A stretch of 23,928 nucleotides of DNA from Apostichopus californicus (Eukaryota; Echinodermata; Holothuroidea; Aspidochirotida; Stichopodidae). The notes beneath the pieces are model-generated. The model was not told the origin of the DNA. It did no database searches and saw only the letters and a program-made list of their open reading frames with translations. Shown here piece by piece: positions 10,601 through 17,623 of this stretch. Location of the stretch: contig JAIPMN010019804.1 in assembly GCA_020650975.1 (NCBI GenBank), positions 1 through 23,928 on the forward strand, given 5' to 3'. Made by a program: the position numbers and the translations under genes. Positions within the stretch are counted from its first letter, which is position 1, and the number at the start of each line of letters is the position of its first letter.

Positions 10601-12184
10601 CATACCTTTGATTAGTAAAAATATCCCAAAGACGATAAAGCATCCTGCTAAAGTTACTGCTACAATTATCCAACTCGGCAATGTTTCATGGACAGGCACT
10701 GAAAATATGAAATAATTGAAAAAATTGAGACCACGCTGAATTTTGATCAGCTAGGAATTCTTTAAGGGAATGGTGGTTGTACATGACTGTGGTTAAGATG
10801 TGTCCTTGCTTGAACTCCATGTGCGTAGCTAGTAACGCGGTCACAGTCGTGTATAATGTAATACGGTAAGAGCAATGACGTGCCGTTATTACATGTATTT
10901 TCTTTACTGCACAGTACTGTATGTTCACCTTCGAATATTTGGATTCCCAATTTGCCACTTGCGTCCACCAACCAATGAGTCATATATATCTTCGGAATAT
11001 TTTATTACCTGTCATTTCAACTTGAGCATGGGCAAACCTCACATCATCGTTGCCTCTCTTCGGATCTACTGCTTGACACGTTAGGGATGCAGGACGTCCA
11101 TAGACAGCGGCTACTGTACTGGTAATTTCTCTTGAATTGCCATTTTGAGGTAATAGTTCATTTTGAACAATGCCTTCTGTAATCTCCTTGGACCCGTTAA
11201 ACCACTTCAATGTCATTAAAGGAGGAGCATTGAGTGCCGTACATGTCACAGAAGTAGACTGAGTTGGATCGAGATACAATAAACAACTGCTTTCTCTATT
11301 GCAACGGTCAATGGCAAGATCAAAATTAAACAGAGAAGCTAGCGAGAAACAAGAGTAAATTGAAAACATCATTAAATAAAAATGCTTCAACCGATAACTT
11401 GTACTGTTAAATGTTCTGTTTAGCTGCATGATAACGATGAAAGTTATATACCATTGTAATGTACTAAAATGTTTTCCTAAAAAACAAGTTAATATAAATA
11501 TATTATTTACTAAACTTGTTGAAATAAATTACACTACCGCGAAGTTTAACTGCAGTTATATTTAAGAGAGATTCATGTTTCTCCTATTATGAGCCTAAAC
11601 CTACTGCTGATGTTATGTAGGTTAATACTTTAGCAATGCAAAGGCCATTCCTTGTTCACGGAAACTAGTGGTAGCTATTTATATCGATATTAGCTTTGAA
11701 AGAGACTTTGAAAGAACTTGTCTTGATTGTACACATATTCGGATAAAGTTCCTTGAGTGTGATGTATTTGTCAACGCCTTTCTACGCCGTATACTGGTTT
11801 TGATTATGTTTGCCAGCTTATTTATTCATTTCCAACTGTGCATTGTCCTGCAAACCGTTAACTAACCTTGAACCAAAATCTTAACTTCTCCATAACATTC
11901 GTTTTCTGTTGAAGAGACCCGGCAGAAGTAGTTTCCTTCATCTTTGAGCGTAACGCTTTTAATGTGAAGTGTTCCATTTACTGTTACTGAATATGGTTGA
12001 GAATTGTCACTGACTTCGCCCACGGTGAAAGAAGCCACGAGAGTACTGTTATTTAATGTTTCTCCTTTCCTCCAGAAGTAATCACCAGTTCCTTTTGTCA
12101 TACACAATATTTCCGCTGATTGTCCTTCCTTTAATAGAACCGAGGCTGTTGATCTGTCTGTTTCGCTGTGCGACATGACATAAG
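1643..12184 (-). CDS. Gene B: two-Ig-domain transmembrane receptor with a heptad-exon coiled-coil tail (partial)
   Basis: Type I membrane protein assembled from small exons (join, minus strand): 11867-12184 Ig V-type, 11009-11338 Ig, 10606-10698 transmembrane, 10283-10322 basic juxtamembrane, 9458-9485 linker (perhaps longer, with 9168-9205), then 7569-7631, 6027-6068, 5577-5639, 5000-5062, 2122-2163, 1802-1864 and 1643-1684, all coiled coil. Intron phases chain without conflict: 1,1,1,2,0, then 0 throughout. The visible coding length (1187 nt by the short route) gives 395 codons after the two leading bases. The signal-peptide exon was not found, and the 3' end lies beyond the left edge. The Ig part and the coiled-coil part each look secure. 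Their union in one transcript is inferred from strand, order and phase; a separate downstream coiled-coil gene is the alternative. An adhesion or recognition role is likely from the Ig fold, but ligand and pathway cannot be read. Confidence 0.6.
1802..1864 (-). CDS. Gene B coiled-coil exon 6 (63 nt, type c)
   Basis: Three heptads, starting ELAKTKDQVIKN and ending QEVTNLK, phase 0 both sides, acceptor CGTTGTAG and donor AAA|GTGAGT. Position a residues are A3, I10 and V17. It is the left-block duplicate of 5577-5639. Confidence 0.85.
2122..2163 (-). CDS. Gene B coiled-coil exon 5 (42 nt, type b)
   Basis: Two heptads, KKIANNEANITVAE, phase 0 both sides, acceptor CACTCAG and donor GAG|GTAAGA. 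It is the left-block duplicate of 6027-6068. Compared with that copy it has lost Lys and Asp at several surface positions in favour of Asn, and has I3 instead of T3 at position a. Confidence 0.85.
2338..2355. repeat. (TG)9 microsatellite
   Basis: Nine perfect TG units inside the left duplicated block. The right block has no TG tract at the matching place. Confidence 0.95.
2426..3220. other. AT-rich intronic sequence between duplicated blocks
   Basis: No exon is recognisable on either strand. The stretch is AT-rich with T and A runs. The short phrase TTTTTATTTGCTAC occurs twice, near 2513 and 2728, which suggests a decayed local duplication. The plus open frame at 2886-3068 has no supporting context. 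Confidence 0.5.
3221..4548 (+). pseudogene. Decayed copy of a dispersed invertebrate gene family (PIN/FEN-like front, Cys-rich end)
   Basis: The reading frame is broken but the motif order is clear: DVRWLLHQVRW (3224-), LLTQEMAKSNIK (about 3312-), DDADTLIVKTAI (about 3362-), DTYVLVLLCYH (about 3798-), then SGCDT, LPPTEDA-x3-H, WKH, APNKL and a cysteine-rich tail CKVCCGYCSN. This order matches, from memory, a high-copy uncharacterised invertebrate family whose acidic DADT and DTDLL motifs and HAxxGCDT segment recall PIN/FEN-type nucleases; function is unproven. Breaks: a frame change between 3312 and 3360, an interruption of about 330 bp after 3420, an in-frame TAG at 3942-3944, and a frameshift in the cysteine-rich end near 4400-4460. 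It lies on the strand opposite gene B, inside an intron. Confidence 0.65.
4641..4999. other. Intronic sequence, nothing recognised
   Basis: Follows the 3' end of the repeated element and precedes the type-a exon. No splice-flanked frame or repeat stands out. Confidence 0.5.
5000..5062 (-). CDS. Gene B coiled-coil exon 4 (63 nt, type a)
   Basis: Three heptads, starting TKLKLRDEEIKK and ending NENLELQ, phase 0 both sides, with acceptor TTATTGTAG and donor CAG|GTAAGT. Position a residues are L3, I10 and N17. It is rich in Lys and Glu and matches the type-a exon at 7569-7631. The left duplicated block has no equivalent between the element fragment and about position 600. Confidence 0.84.
5577..5639 (-). 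CDS. Gene B coiled-coil exon 3 (63 nt, type c)
   Basis: Three heptads, starting ESAKTKNQEIAN and ending QELTDLK, phase 0 both sides, with acceptor CGTTTTAG and donor AAA|GTGAGT. Hydrophobic a positions are A3, I10 and L17. It duplicates 1802-1864 with 14 identical codons and seven amino-acid-changing ones. Confidence 0.85.
6027..6068 (-). CDS. Gene B coiled-coil exon 2 (42 nt, type b)
   Basis: Two heptads, TKTAKDEAKITYAE, phase 0 both sides. The acceptor is CACTCAG and the donor GAG|GTAAGT. It is a duplicate of 2122-2163: eight codons are identical to the base and the other six all change the amino acid. The flanking intron also matches (for example GAAAGTAAACAGGCAACCGT on the plus strand), which places it in the duplicated block. 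Confidence 0.85.
6249..7568. other. Intron of gene B, nothing recognised
   Basis: AT-rich with an 11-base C run at 6283-6293 followed by a purine-rich GGGGAAGGGGAGG stretch near 6347. No exon with matching splice signals was seen on the minus strand. Confidence 0.5.
7569..7631 (-). CDS. Gene B coiled-coil exon 1 (63 nt, type a)
   Basis: Three heptads in 63 nt, phase 0 both sides, with GTTGTAG| acceptor and CAG|GTGAGT donor. It begins GKLRQTEEEL and ends NKNIELQ. Residues 3 and 10 are leucine and residue 17 is asparagine at heptad position a; an Asn at this position is typical of parallel dimeric coiled coils. The exon pairs with 5000-5062 (10 of 21 residues identical, several synonymous differences), so these two are older duplicates. 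Confidence 0.83.
7632..9167. other. Intron of gene B; possible exon relics only
   Basis: At 8748-8763 the minus strand carries GGTAAACTGAGG, the first 12 bases of the type-a exon at 7569-7631, but without an AG acceptor and without continuing similarity. No functional exon is called. The rest is AT-rich with no recognisable feature. Confidence 0.4.
9168..9205 (-). CDS. Candidate gene B exon: acidic/helical adaptor
   Basis: A 38-nt stretch that would enter in phase 1 and leave in phase 0, encoding EEKEANEHIQRK. The composition is helix- and coiled-coil-like. The acceptor (TATAATAG) lacks a pyrimidine tract and the donor (AAAG|GTTTAT) is weak. It could follow the long form of the preceding linker exon, follow the transmembrane exon directly, or be a relic. 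Confidence 0.33.
9458..9485 (-). CDS. Gene B exon: short acidic linker
   Basis: A 28-nt exon after a strong acceptor (TTTTTTCTCTTACAG) that enters in phase 2, as the preceding exon requires. It encodes KKEDAESLT and leaves in phase 0 at ACG|GTGCGT, exactly the phase the coiled-coil exons need. A second donor four bases further (GTGC|GTAAAA, exon 9454-9485) would leave in phase 1 and could feed the candidate exon at 9168-9205. I cannot tell which donor is used. Confidence 0.5.
10283..10322 (-). CDS. Gene B exon: basic juxtamembrane segment
   Basis: Exon of 40 nt, phase 1 in and phase 2 out, with acceptor TTGTTTTCTACCCAG and donor GCT|GTAAGC. It encodes about 13 residues, KVNRKQRKKYTK in the core, strongly basic as expected just inside the membrane. 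The first cytoplasmic exon of gene A (37 nt, also phase 1 to 2, KVSRNF) has the same phase pattern and a matching K-V-[NS]-R start, which supports both calls and paralogy of the two genes. Confidence 0.68.
10606..10698 (-). CDS. Gene B exon: transmembrane segment
   Basis: Exon of 93 nt, phase 1 to phase 1, with acceptor TTTCATATTTTCAG and donor AAAG|GTATGG. It encodes a short extracellular stalk (VPVHETLPS), then a hydrophobic span of about 20 residues starting WIIVAVTLAGCFIVFGIF and ending before a lysine, as expected for a single-pass type I anchor. A small residue pair (AG) lies mid-membrane. Confidence 0.87.
11009..11338 (-). CDS. Gene B exon: Ig domain 2
   Basis: Exon of 330 nt, phase 1 to phase 1. 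The acceptor is CTTGTTTCTCGCTAG and the donor ACAG|GTAATA. The domain contains STSVTC, then TLKWFNGS with the core tryptophan and a sequon, then RPASLTCQAV as the second core cysteine. Two further cysteines near the N-terminus (DRC and SSC, six residues apart) may form an extra disulfide. It sits directly before the transmembrane exon, so it is the membrane-proximal Ig domain. Confidence 0.85.
11867..12184 (-). CDS. Gene B exon: Ig V-type domain 1
   Basis: Exon of 318 nt with phase 1 at both ends. The acceptor follows a good pyrimidine tract (TTATTTCTTGCGACAG) and the donor is AAG|GTTAGT. The encoded domain has the canonical Ig core: cysteine in AEILCMTK, tryptophan in DYFWRKGE, and the closing KDEGNYFCRV motif (D-x-G-x-Y-x-C). 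N-glycosylation sequons occur at NST and NGT. An open frame continues upstream from a GTG, but no in-frame ATG precedes it and the strong acceptor sits inside it, so the true start is on an unseen upstream exon that probably encodes the signal peptide. Confidence 0.87.
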
Positions 12185-12769
12185 CTGTCGCAAGAAATAA
12201 TGAAATGTATTTAGGGCAACCTGCTGTGTTCACACATACTACTTCTGCTCATGGTAGTTCAAAATATTCCGTCTATGATAATAAAACGCCAAACTAGTAC
12301 TGATACTTCTGTAGTTAATACACATAAGCGATTTTTTTTTAAATCACAGTTTTTCCTTAAATCATTTTTACATGAAAGTGGTTTTAGCTTCGTTTTCTAA
12401 AATTCAAAAGAAGCATATGGCTAAGAAATATTAAGTGCTAGTGAACTGTCTTAAAATATTTGTCGCCTGTACAAGTTAACACCGTTTAGACATTAATGAT
12501 CACAATTCGGTATGATGTCGCCACGTCTTTCAGTCAAAATGGTTCATTATCAGGTTACAGGAACGTTCACAAAGCATGTAACGATCAATTATGACAATTA
12601 TAATAACTTGTGACGATGCAACACACCGTTCAAATTGCATTAAGTTTTATGTCTAACTAAAGAGTTTGATCAACCAGTCAATTAAAAAAAACGATACATT
12701 AACGCCTAATATCCAAAGTCAAGCAATGCTTATTTGAGAACAGATAAGAATTAGTTATCCTGTTTAAAG
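12185..12769. other. Intron or 5' flank of gene B, nothing recognised
   Basis: The signal-peptide exon expected upstream of the first Ig exon of gene B was searched for here and further right, and was not found. No ATG-initiated hydrophobic segment ending in a phase-1 donor was convincing. Confidence 0.45.
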
Positions 12770-12867
12770 TGTTGACAGTAGGAGCTGCTTTGGTTATTAT
12801 AATATTAGGCCTATGTTATCTTTCACTTAAGAACAATCAGATACAGGAAAACCCACCTGAACAGTGC
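12770..12867 (+). CDS. Candidate orphan transmembrane exon on the plus strand
   Basis: After TTATCCTGTTTAAAG, which resembles a splice acceptor, the phase-1 frame reads LTVGAALVIIILGLCYLSLK followed by polar NNQIQENPPEQ. This has the shape of a single-pass membrane anchor with a stop-transfer lysine, and the phase-1 entry matches the transmembrane exons of genes A and B. No Ig exon was found upstream on this strand and the donor is unclear (for example TGC|GTAGAC), so the 3' limit is approximate. It may be a relic of another receptor gene or chance. Confidence 0.3.
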
Positions 12868-15800
12868 GTAGACAATATGACAGTTATCACAAAAACGTTA
12901 CAAGTGCCCATTTTTTCTATCGATCACCTCAGTGTCTGTATTGCACTTGGACGTCAGGGTACAGCTAAATGAAGACTACAATGTCGATCTGAAGAAAGCA
13001 CAACAAATAATGACATGATAGTACATTAACGATTAGAATAAATTCTAAGCATTCTTCAGCAGATGGGATTCTCGGAATGTTCTTCTCAAAATAGTTGCTT
13101 AATTTACAGGTTACGTGCGATATTGGAAAGGAATGCAACAATGGGGTTGTTGGATAAAGACTGATATCGTAGAAATACACTGCATAAACAAACTGTTCAA
13201 AACTGAAAATGAAATTACCTTATGAAATACTTTGATCGCTAAACGAGTACAAGAAAGATTATTATATTAATTACTTCCAAAGACTATAGAGAGCGTCGTC
13301 CTAAATCAAAGAGCATTTTTCTGGGTTCTTTTAGCAAATCTATTCTTGAAATCTGCAGTTGTTACCTAGGTTTGTTTGTATCCTTATTTTAAGTCTACAA
13401 AATGTTATTAGACTGACACGTTCTTGAAATGAACAAACGTTAGGATATTATGTCGATCGTTGTGTTTTAAAATGTTCCATTCCAGTAAGGAGCCACATGT
13501 GAGTCTTAACCATATAGAGAAATGAATAATTGAATATCCATGATACAATCAATAGTAATCATTCTACCCAATTAGTTCAAAGCAAAACTTTTGTACAATG
13601 TCATAAGTTGCACCGCACCAGTACCTTGCTATCGTCATAAATTTAAAAAAGACGGTTATTTTTTTTCTCTCGTGAGCTGACCACGGTATTAGTCACATTC
13701 ACTGTGCTGCTACTGATTAGAAACGCGATATCAAAGCTTCACATCATTCGATAAAAAGGAGACAGATAATATATGAAAAATTAATCTCACACATCTTTAA
13801 AAAAAAAAAAAAATAGGAAAAAAAGCCGCTTAACTTTGTGATTCCTTGCCATACAATTTGCGCAAAAATGTCACACAAATATCTGACTAATGTAGAGCAA
13901 GTTAGTTAAATTTGTCCAAGAATTTAGTGAAAACCAGGAAAGATCATAGATTTCCTACTGTTTGTAGCACTCCCTTGTGTGCATCAACCAATTAACTCAT
14001 TGTTAAGGTTTTTACAGTATATAGTTTGTAATGTTTTTAAAAAATGACATTTCAAAAAATATCCTGAAAAGTCTTTATTCTTCTTAGAAATCACGTAGGA
14101 TTATTATAATGTCCCTATACTAGCTTCGCAACGGAGATGTTATGGCCAATACTGTAGACCTGCTAAGTGATGTGCCGTGCTGCCGGTTTACAACCGTGAA
14201 TTTTCCCAGCTAATGTTACCAACCCTGCTACTCCAGCAGTGCCTTTTTACACGTGTCACTTGACATATAATTAACCCCGTGACCTTTATTCTGAACGGGT
14301 CCATCCAACACAAAGAACTGCCGCAACAACCATGCCATAGATTCCTTTCGCCTCCGGCAAAGGGTAAACATTATGCAGCGCTAAGGTAGGCTGCGCTATG
14401 TTTGGCTATGGCTCAGTTTTTTCTTAATGCGGGAATATGTTGAGAGACTTTGCAACCTCCAAACCGCACTGTGGACATTATCTTCTGATTTCGAGGTGAC
14501 AGTATTGCCTATACGCCGGCTCCTCTTTGTGTCCAATGGTAGAGCCTATATAACGCACTGTCGTAGTGTAGTTTAATCATAATGAGCATCAAACATTAAA
14601 CACGTTTAAAGATCATACGCTTTCTATCTTCCTTTTAAATATAACAATAATAGATCAATTTTATACTTTGACTTTCAAAATGAAAAGTATTATCCAGAAC
14701 TAACACTGACCACGCTAATTAGATGTTCCGCATGGATTCTGTTTTGTAGCAACAAGACTTAGTTATGAATTGTTGTTGTAAATTTAATTTTTAGTTTAAA
14801 TGTGCCTTACCTTTTGGATATCCATCTATGTATTTAACAGAATGGATTTTCCCATAAATCGCATTTAATGAATGCAAACAAGGTGAGCAATGGTTACAAT
14901 ATTGCTAAACAGAATTTTCCCTCCAAAACGAACTGACACATTGCAAATCGTACTCTCAATAACGAAACTAGCAGACAGAAAACTCCGACGCTGTATGGGT
15001 ACTATAGAACACAATTCTTACATTGAACCCTCCAAAGTCCAGTTGCGATAAAGAAAAACTGCACGTACAATTTTCAAAGTATATAATTGACTATAATAGA
15101 TTTCGCAGATTAGACAAGACTCCCTGTGTAACATTAGTTATAACACTAGTAACTATATTAAAATATATTTGATATACAGTGAGTCGTTGTTGTCAGTGAT
15201 AGGAAAACTCATTTGCAACAACGTTTGGTTTTGGGGTCTTTTGTTTTGTTCTATTATAAAGTGTACATTGATAAATTGGTTGTTTGAGTGAACGTTTAGT
15301 TTGTACAACATATCACCAAAGTATCCTCGAAGAGGAGTCTTCGATCGAAGCAGTTACTTTGATTATAAACATGTTGACAAGAAGGATGAAAACAAAAGAC
15401 AGAAACCTAAAAAAACACACAAACACAGACACAATTTTGTAAAGATTTCAGAAAGTTCATGTTATTTCCAGTACAACATTGCATTATTTTCCATATTTCC
15501 ACCTCTTTGCTGACCTCTTGCTGACCTAAAGCGAACAGTGGAATCAACCAATTCATTCAAATGTAAAGTTAGCAGTCCATCCATTATGTGAAAGCCTATT
15601 TTGCAAGGTTTCCACACTTTATAAGAGGATTGTACAATGTATTGGTATCAACATAGATCAGAGCCATTAAATCTACTCTTACAGTTGACAGAAATCAAAG
15701 CTCACAGATGCATACTCTACACGCATATACACAGCACGTCAAGTTCGAACTCTAACAGGCATACTGACAGTATCACGTCACTTTTGACGTTGTACGCTCA

Positions 15801-16369
15801 TTTTATGACACATAATGGTAAAACACTTTTCCCATCATTACACCATATAAAGGTACCAATACCTGCACCCACCATGTGTTCTATAGCGCACTGCGGTTAC
15901 GAGAAGTTCGGTACATAAAAGTTGGTCAAGTTAATATGCTAACCTCTATAGACCACCTGAGCATTCAACAAGAACGAATACGATATACAATTTGTGAGTT
16001 TTATTTCCTACATGGTTATGGTTGACTTTTTCATTACTTTGACAGGCGCGTAATGCCCATAATTTGCCCTGTGGTCAAATGATGTGAAAGGAACTTATCT
16101 TTTACATAACATGTTAAGGTATACCCGCACAAATGTGTCTTCGATCGGCCTGACGACGTGGGAAGTGTTCTGAGATGACTCACATACACAGACACGTACA
16201 TCCACAAGCGCGCACAGTAATTCATTTATTTTACTATCCCATCTCCCTACATTTAGTTATAGGGAGATAAGATACTGTCATTAACCCCCAATCAGAAACA
16301 TGAGGAAGGATGTGTGGGCACGTGTTTGTGTCTGGGTGAGCAACAAAGGTGTCAAAAGAACTCCTCTTA

Positions 16370-16990
16370 GACTTTAAGTCTATTTAAGTTCAAACTTGGT
16401 GGGTAGGGGCCTGAACATGTAAACACGTGTATGGTTTTTAGTCAATTTCTCGATGTCAACATAAGAAATAAGGCAATATATCACACTTTATGTACAGATT
16501 GATGAGATTAATATAAAATTGGACAGATTTAGTGGTTTAGAGTCGGGTTCACTTGTCAGTTGAGGTCAAATGCAAAAGTGGTCTAAATTGTGCGAACAAG
16601 TAAGTAGCGAACTACTCCTACACCGTTAGTCAGAGATCACGTTCAAACTTGGTAAGTAGGTGTCTGACCATAACAACTCATGCCTGTGTGATTGGTGACG
16701 TTATATGTCAAAGGTCACAGGTCACAGGTCAAATACCCCAAACCTGTGGTAAGCCATTACCTGTTTGTCACTATGTTGGAAAAAGTCATTAAGCCACAAG
16801 GTGTGTAGAGTATAAAAATATCAAAATCGTACTTAATGTGGTTGTTTGGGATCGAGGTGAAACGTCAATGTAGGTCAAAGGTCACATTGGCTTAAACTGT
16901 GCGAGTCCTCCTAACCCGTAAGTCGGATAAATTTCAAATATGGTGGGGTAGGTGACTGATTCTGTAAAGAAATGATTGCTGACGAAAGGA
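16370..16990. repeat. Degenerate tandem repeat, three units of about 250-290 bp
   Basis: The phrase GTTCAAACTTGGTGGGTAG at 16388 recurs in altered form at 16641 and 16931, each followed by a GCCTGA, GTCTGACC or GTGACTGA-like tail. The second and third units are preceded by matching text of the kind AACTGTGCGA...CTCCTA.. CCGTTAGTC. Spacing is 253 and 290 bases. Confidence 0.7.
16712..16731 (+). promoter_or_regulatory. Three AGGTCA half-sites with 1-bp spacing
   Basis: AGGTCA-C-AGGTCA-C-AGGTCA forms two overlapping DR1 arrangements, the spacing bound by RXR heterodimers and HNF4-type nuclear receptors. A further perfect DR1, AGGTCAAAGGTCA, lies at 16872-16884. Both belong to the repeat at 16370-16990, so they may be repeat consensus and not a selected element. 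Confidence 0.35.
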
Positions 16991-17430
16991 ATTATGGTTT
17001 TTTTCTGCTTTGGGATTTACCTTTACTTTCCAGTGGTTTAGTTACTTTCTTTAATAGGTCTTAATAATTGAAAATTCCTTATACTAAACCTTAAGTATAC
17101 GTAAAATGCTGGATTCTAGCCTATTAACAAAAATAGCAACCAGATGCATTCATAAGTAGCCCAACAATCACTTGCGTCATTGAGAAGATAATAGCTGCAG
17201 CTCCATGGATTGCCCTCTTGTTCCCAATTGGAAATTTAAAAAAGTATATATAGAAAACTAGAAAGTGGTATTTTGTTACCCAATCATGCAAACTAGGAGA
17301 CCCAATTAAGAGCCATTATATTTGTGAAATAAGCAGCAATTATGGTATACTTTGATTCAACCGTCGATGAATTACAATATCGTATCCACAGTAAATACAG
17401 CAGAAAATATAAGAAAGCTTGCTCTAATTT

Positions 17431-17471
17431 CAAACTCTTCAAAAGTTCTTATAGAACTTTTGAAGAGTTTG
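17431..17471. repeat. Perfect 19-bp inverted repeat with 3-nt loop
   Basis: CAAACTCTTCAAAAGTTCT at 17431-17449 is followed by TAT and then its exact reverse complement at 17453-17471. AAGCTT flanks both sides, so pairing could extend after an internal loop. It lies 59 bases beyond the stop codon of gene A and would form a strong hairpin in the 3' UTR. Confidence 0.95.
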
Positions 17472-17529
17472 CAAAGCTTGCAAAACAAATAGGCAATCAT
17501 TTTTTTTCTGATACCCAAGAAAGGTTAAT

Positions 17530-17623
17530 TTATATCTGTGTGGTTTGTTGTTCTAGTAAAATATAATCATCATCTTCTTCTTTTTGCTTGCTTTTGTCGT
17601 GGCCAGCTGTTAGAGTCGTGCAA
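17530..17623 (-). CDS. Gene A terminal coding exon
   Basis: Enters in phase 2 after a strong acceptor (CTTCTTTTTCTCTTCAAAG) and ends in TAA at 17530-17532. It encodes a lysine/acidic stretch, SKQKEEDDDYILLEQQTTQI. DDYILL is a third tyrosine motif, also usable as a YxxL endocytic signal with an acidic cluster. Confidence 0.76.

Larger units (their letters stand above)
12868..17529. other. Intergenic or long-intron sequence between the two receptor genes
   Basis: No exon could be supported. It includes a 15-base A run (13799-13813), a GC-richer stretch at about 14110-14560 that looks like an old repeat but was not identified, a 9-bp inverted repeat ATCTCCCTA/TAGGGAGAT at 16241-16268, and the degenerate repeat at about 16370-16990. 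The lower end (roughly 17050-17529) is probably 3' UTR of gene A; no AATAAA was seen, and a variant ATTAAA occurs on the minus strand at 17050-17055. Confidence 0.5.

Noticed and set aside
11862..12233. Reading the first Ig frame of gene B as starting with its own signal peptide
   Set aside because: The apparent start is GTG, no in-frame ATG precedes it, and a strong phase-1 acceptor lies at 12185-12186 inside the hydrophobic stretch.
14808..14880. Upstream exon ending AAAAG|GTAAGG on the minus strand
   Set aside because: Good donor, but the frame before it has a stop and no signal-peptide-like segment.
15637..15918. Plus-strand frame beginning MYWYQH, like an Ig V strand C
   Set aside because: No Ig cysteines or D-x-G-x-Y-x-C motif follow, and there is no splice context.
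16712..16884. A dedicated enhancer for gene B
   Set aside because: The half-sites lie in a degenerate repeat, so their presence may only reflect repeat sequence.
17431..17471. microRNA precursor
   Set aside because: A 3-nt loop with fully paired 19-bp arms is too short and tight for a normal pre-miRNA.
17342..17566. Plus-strand 74-residue frame
   Set aside because: It overlaps the terminal exon of gene A and the hairpin; its composition follows the inverted repeat.
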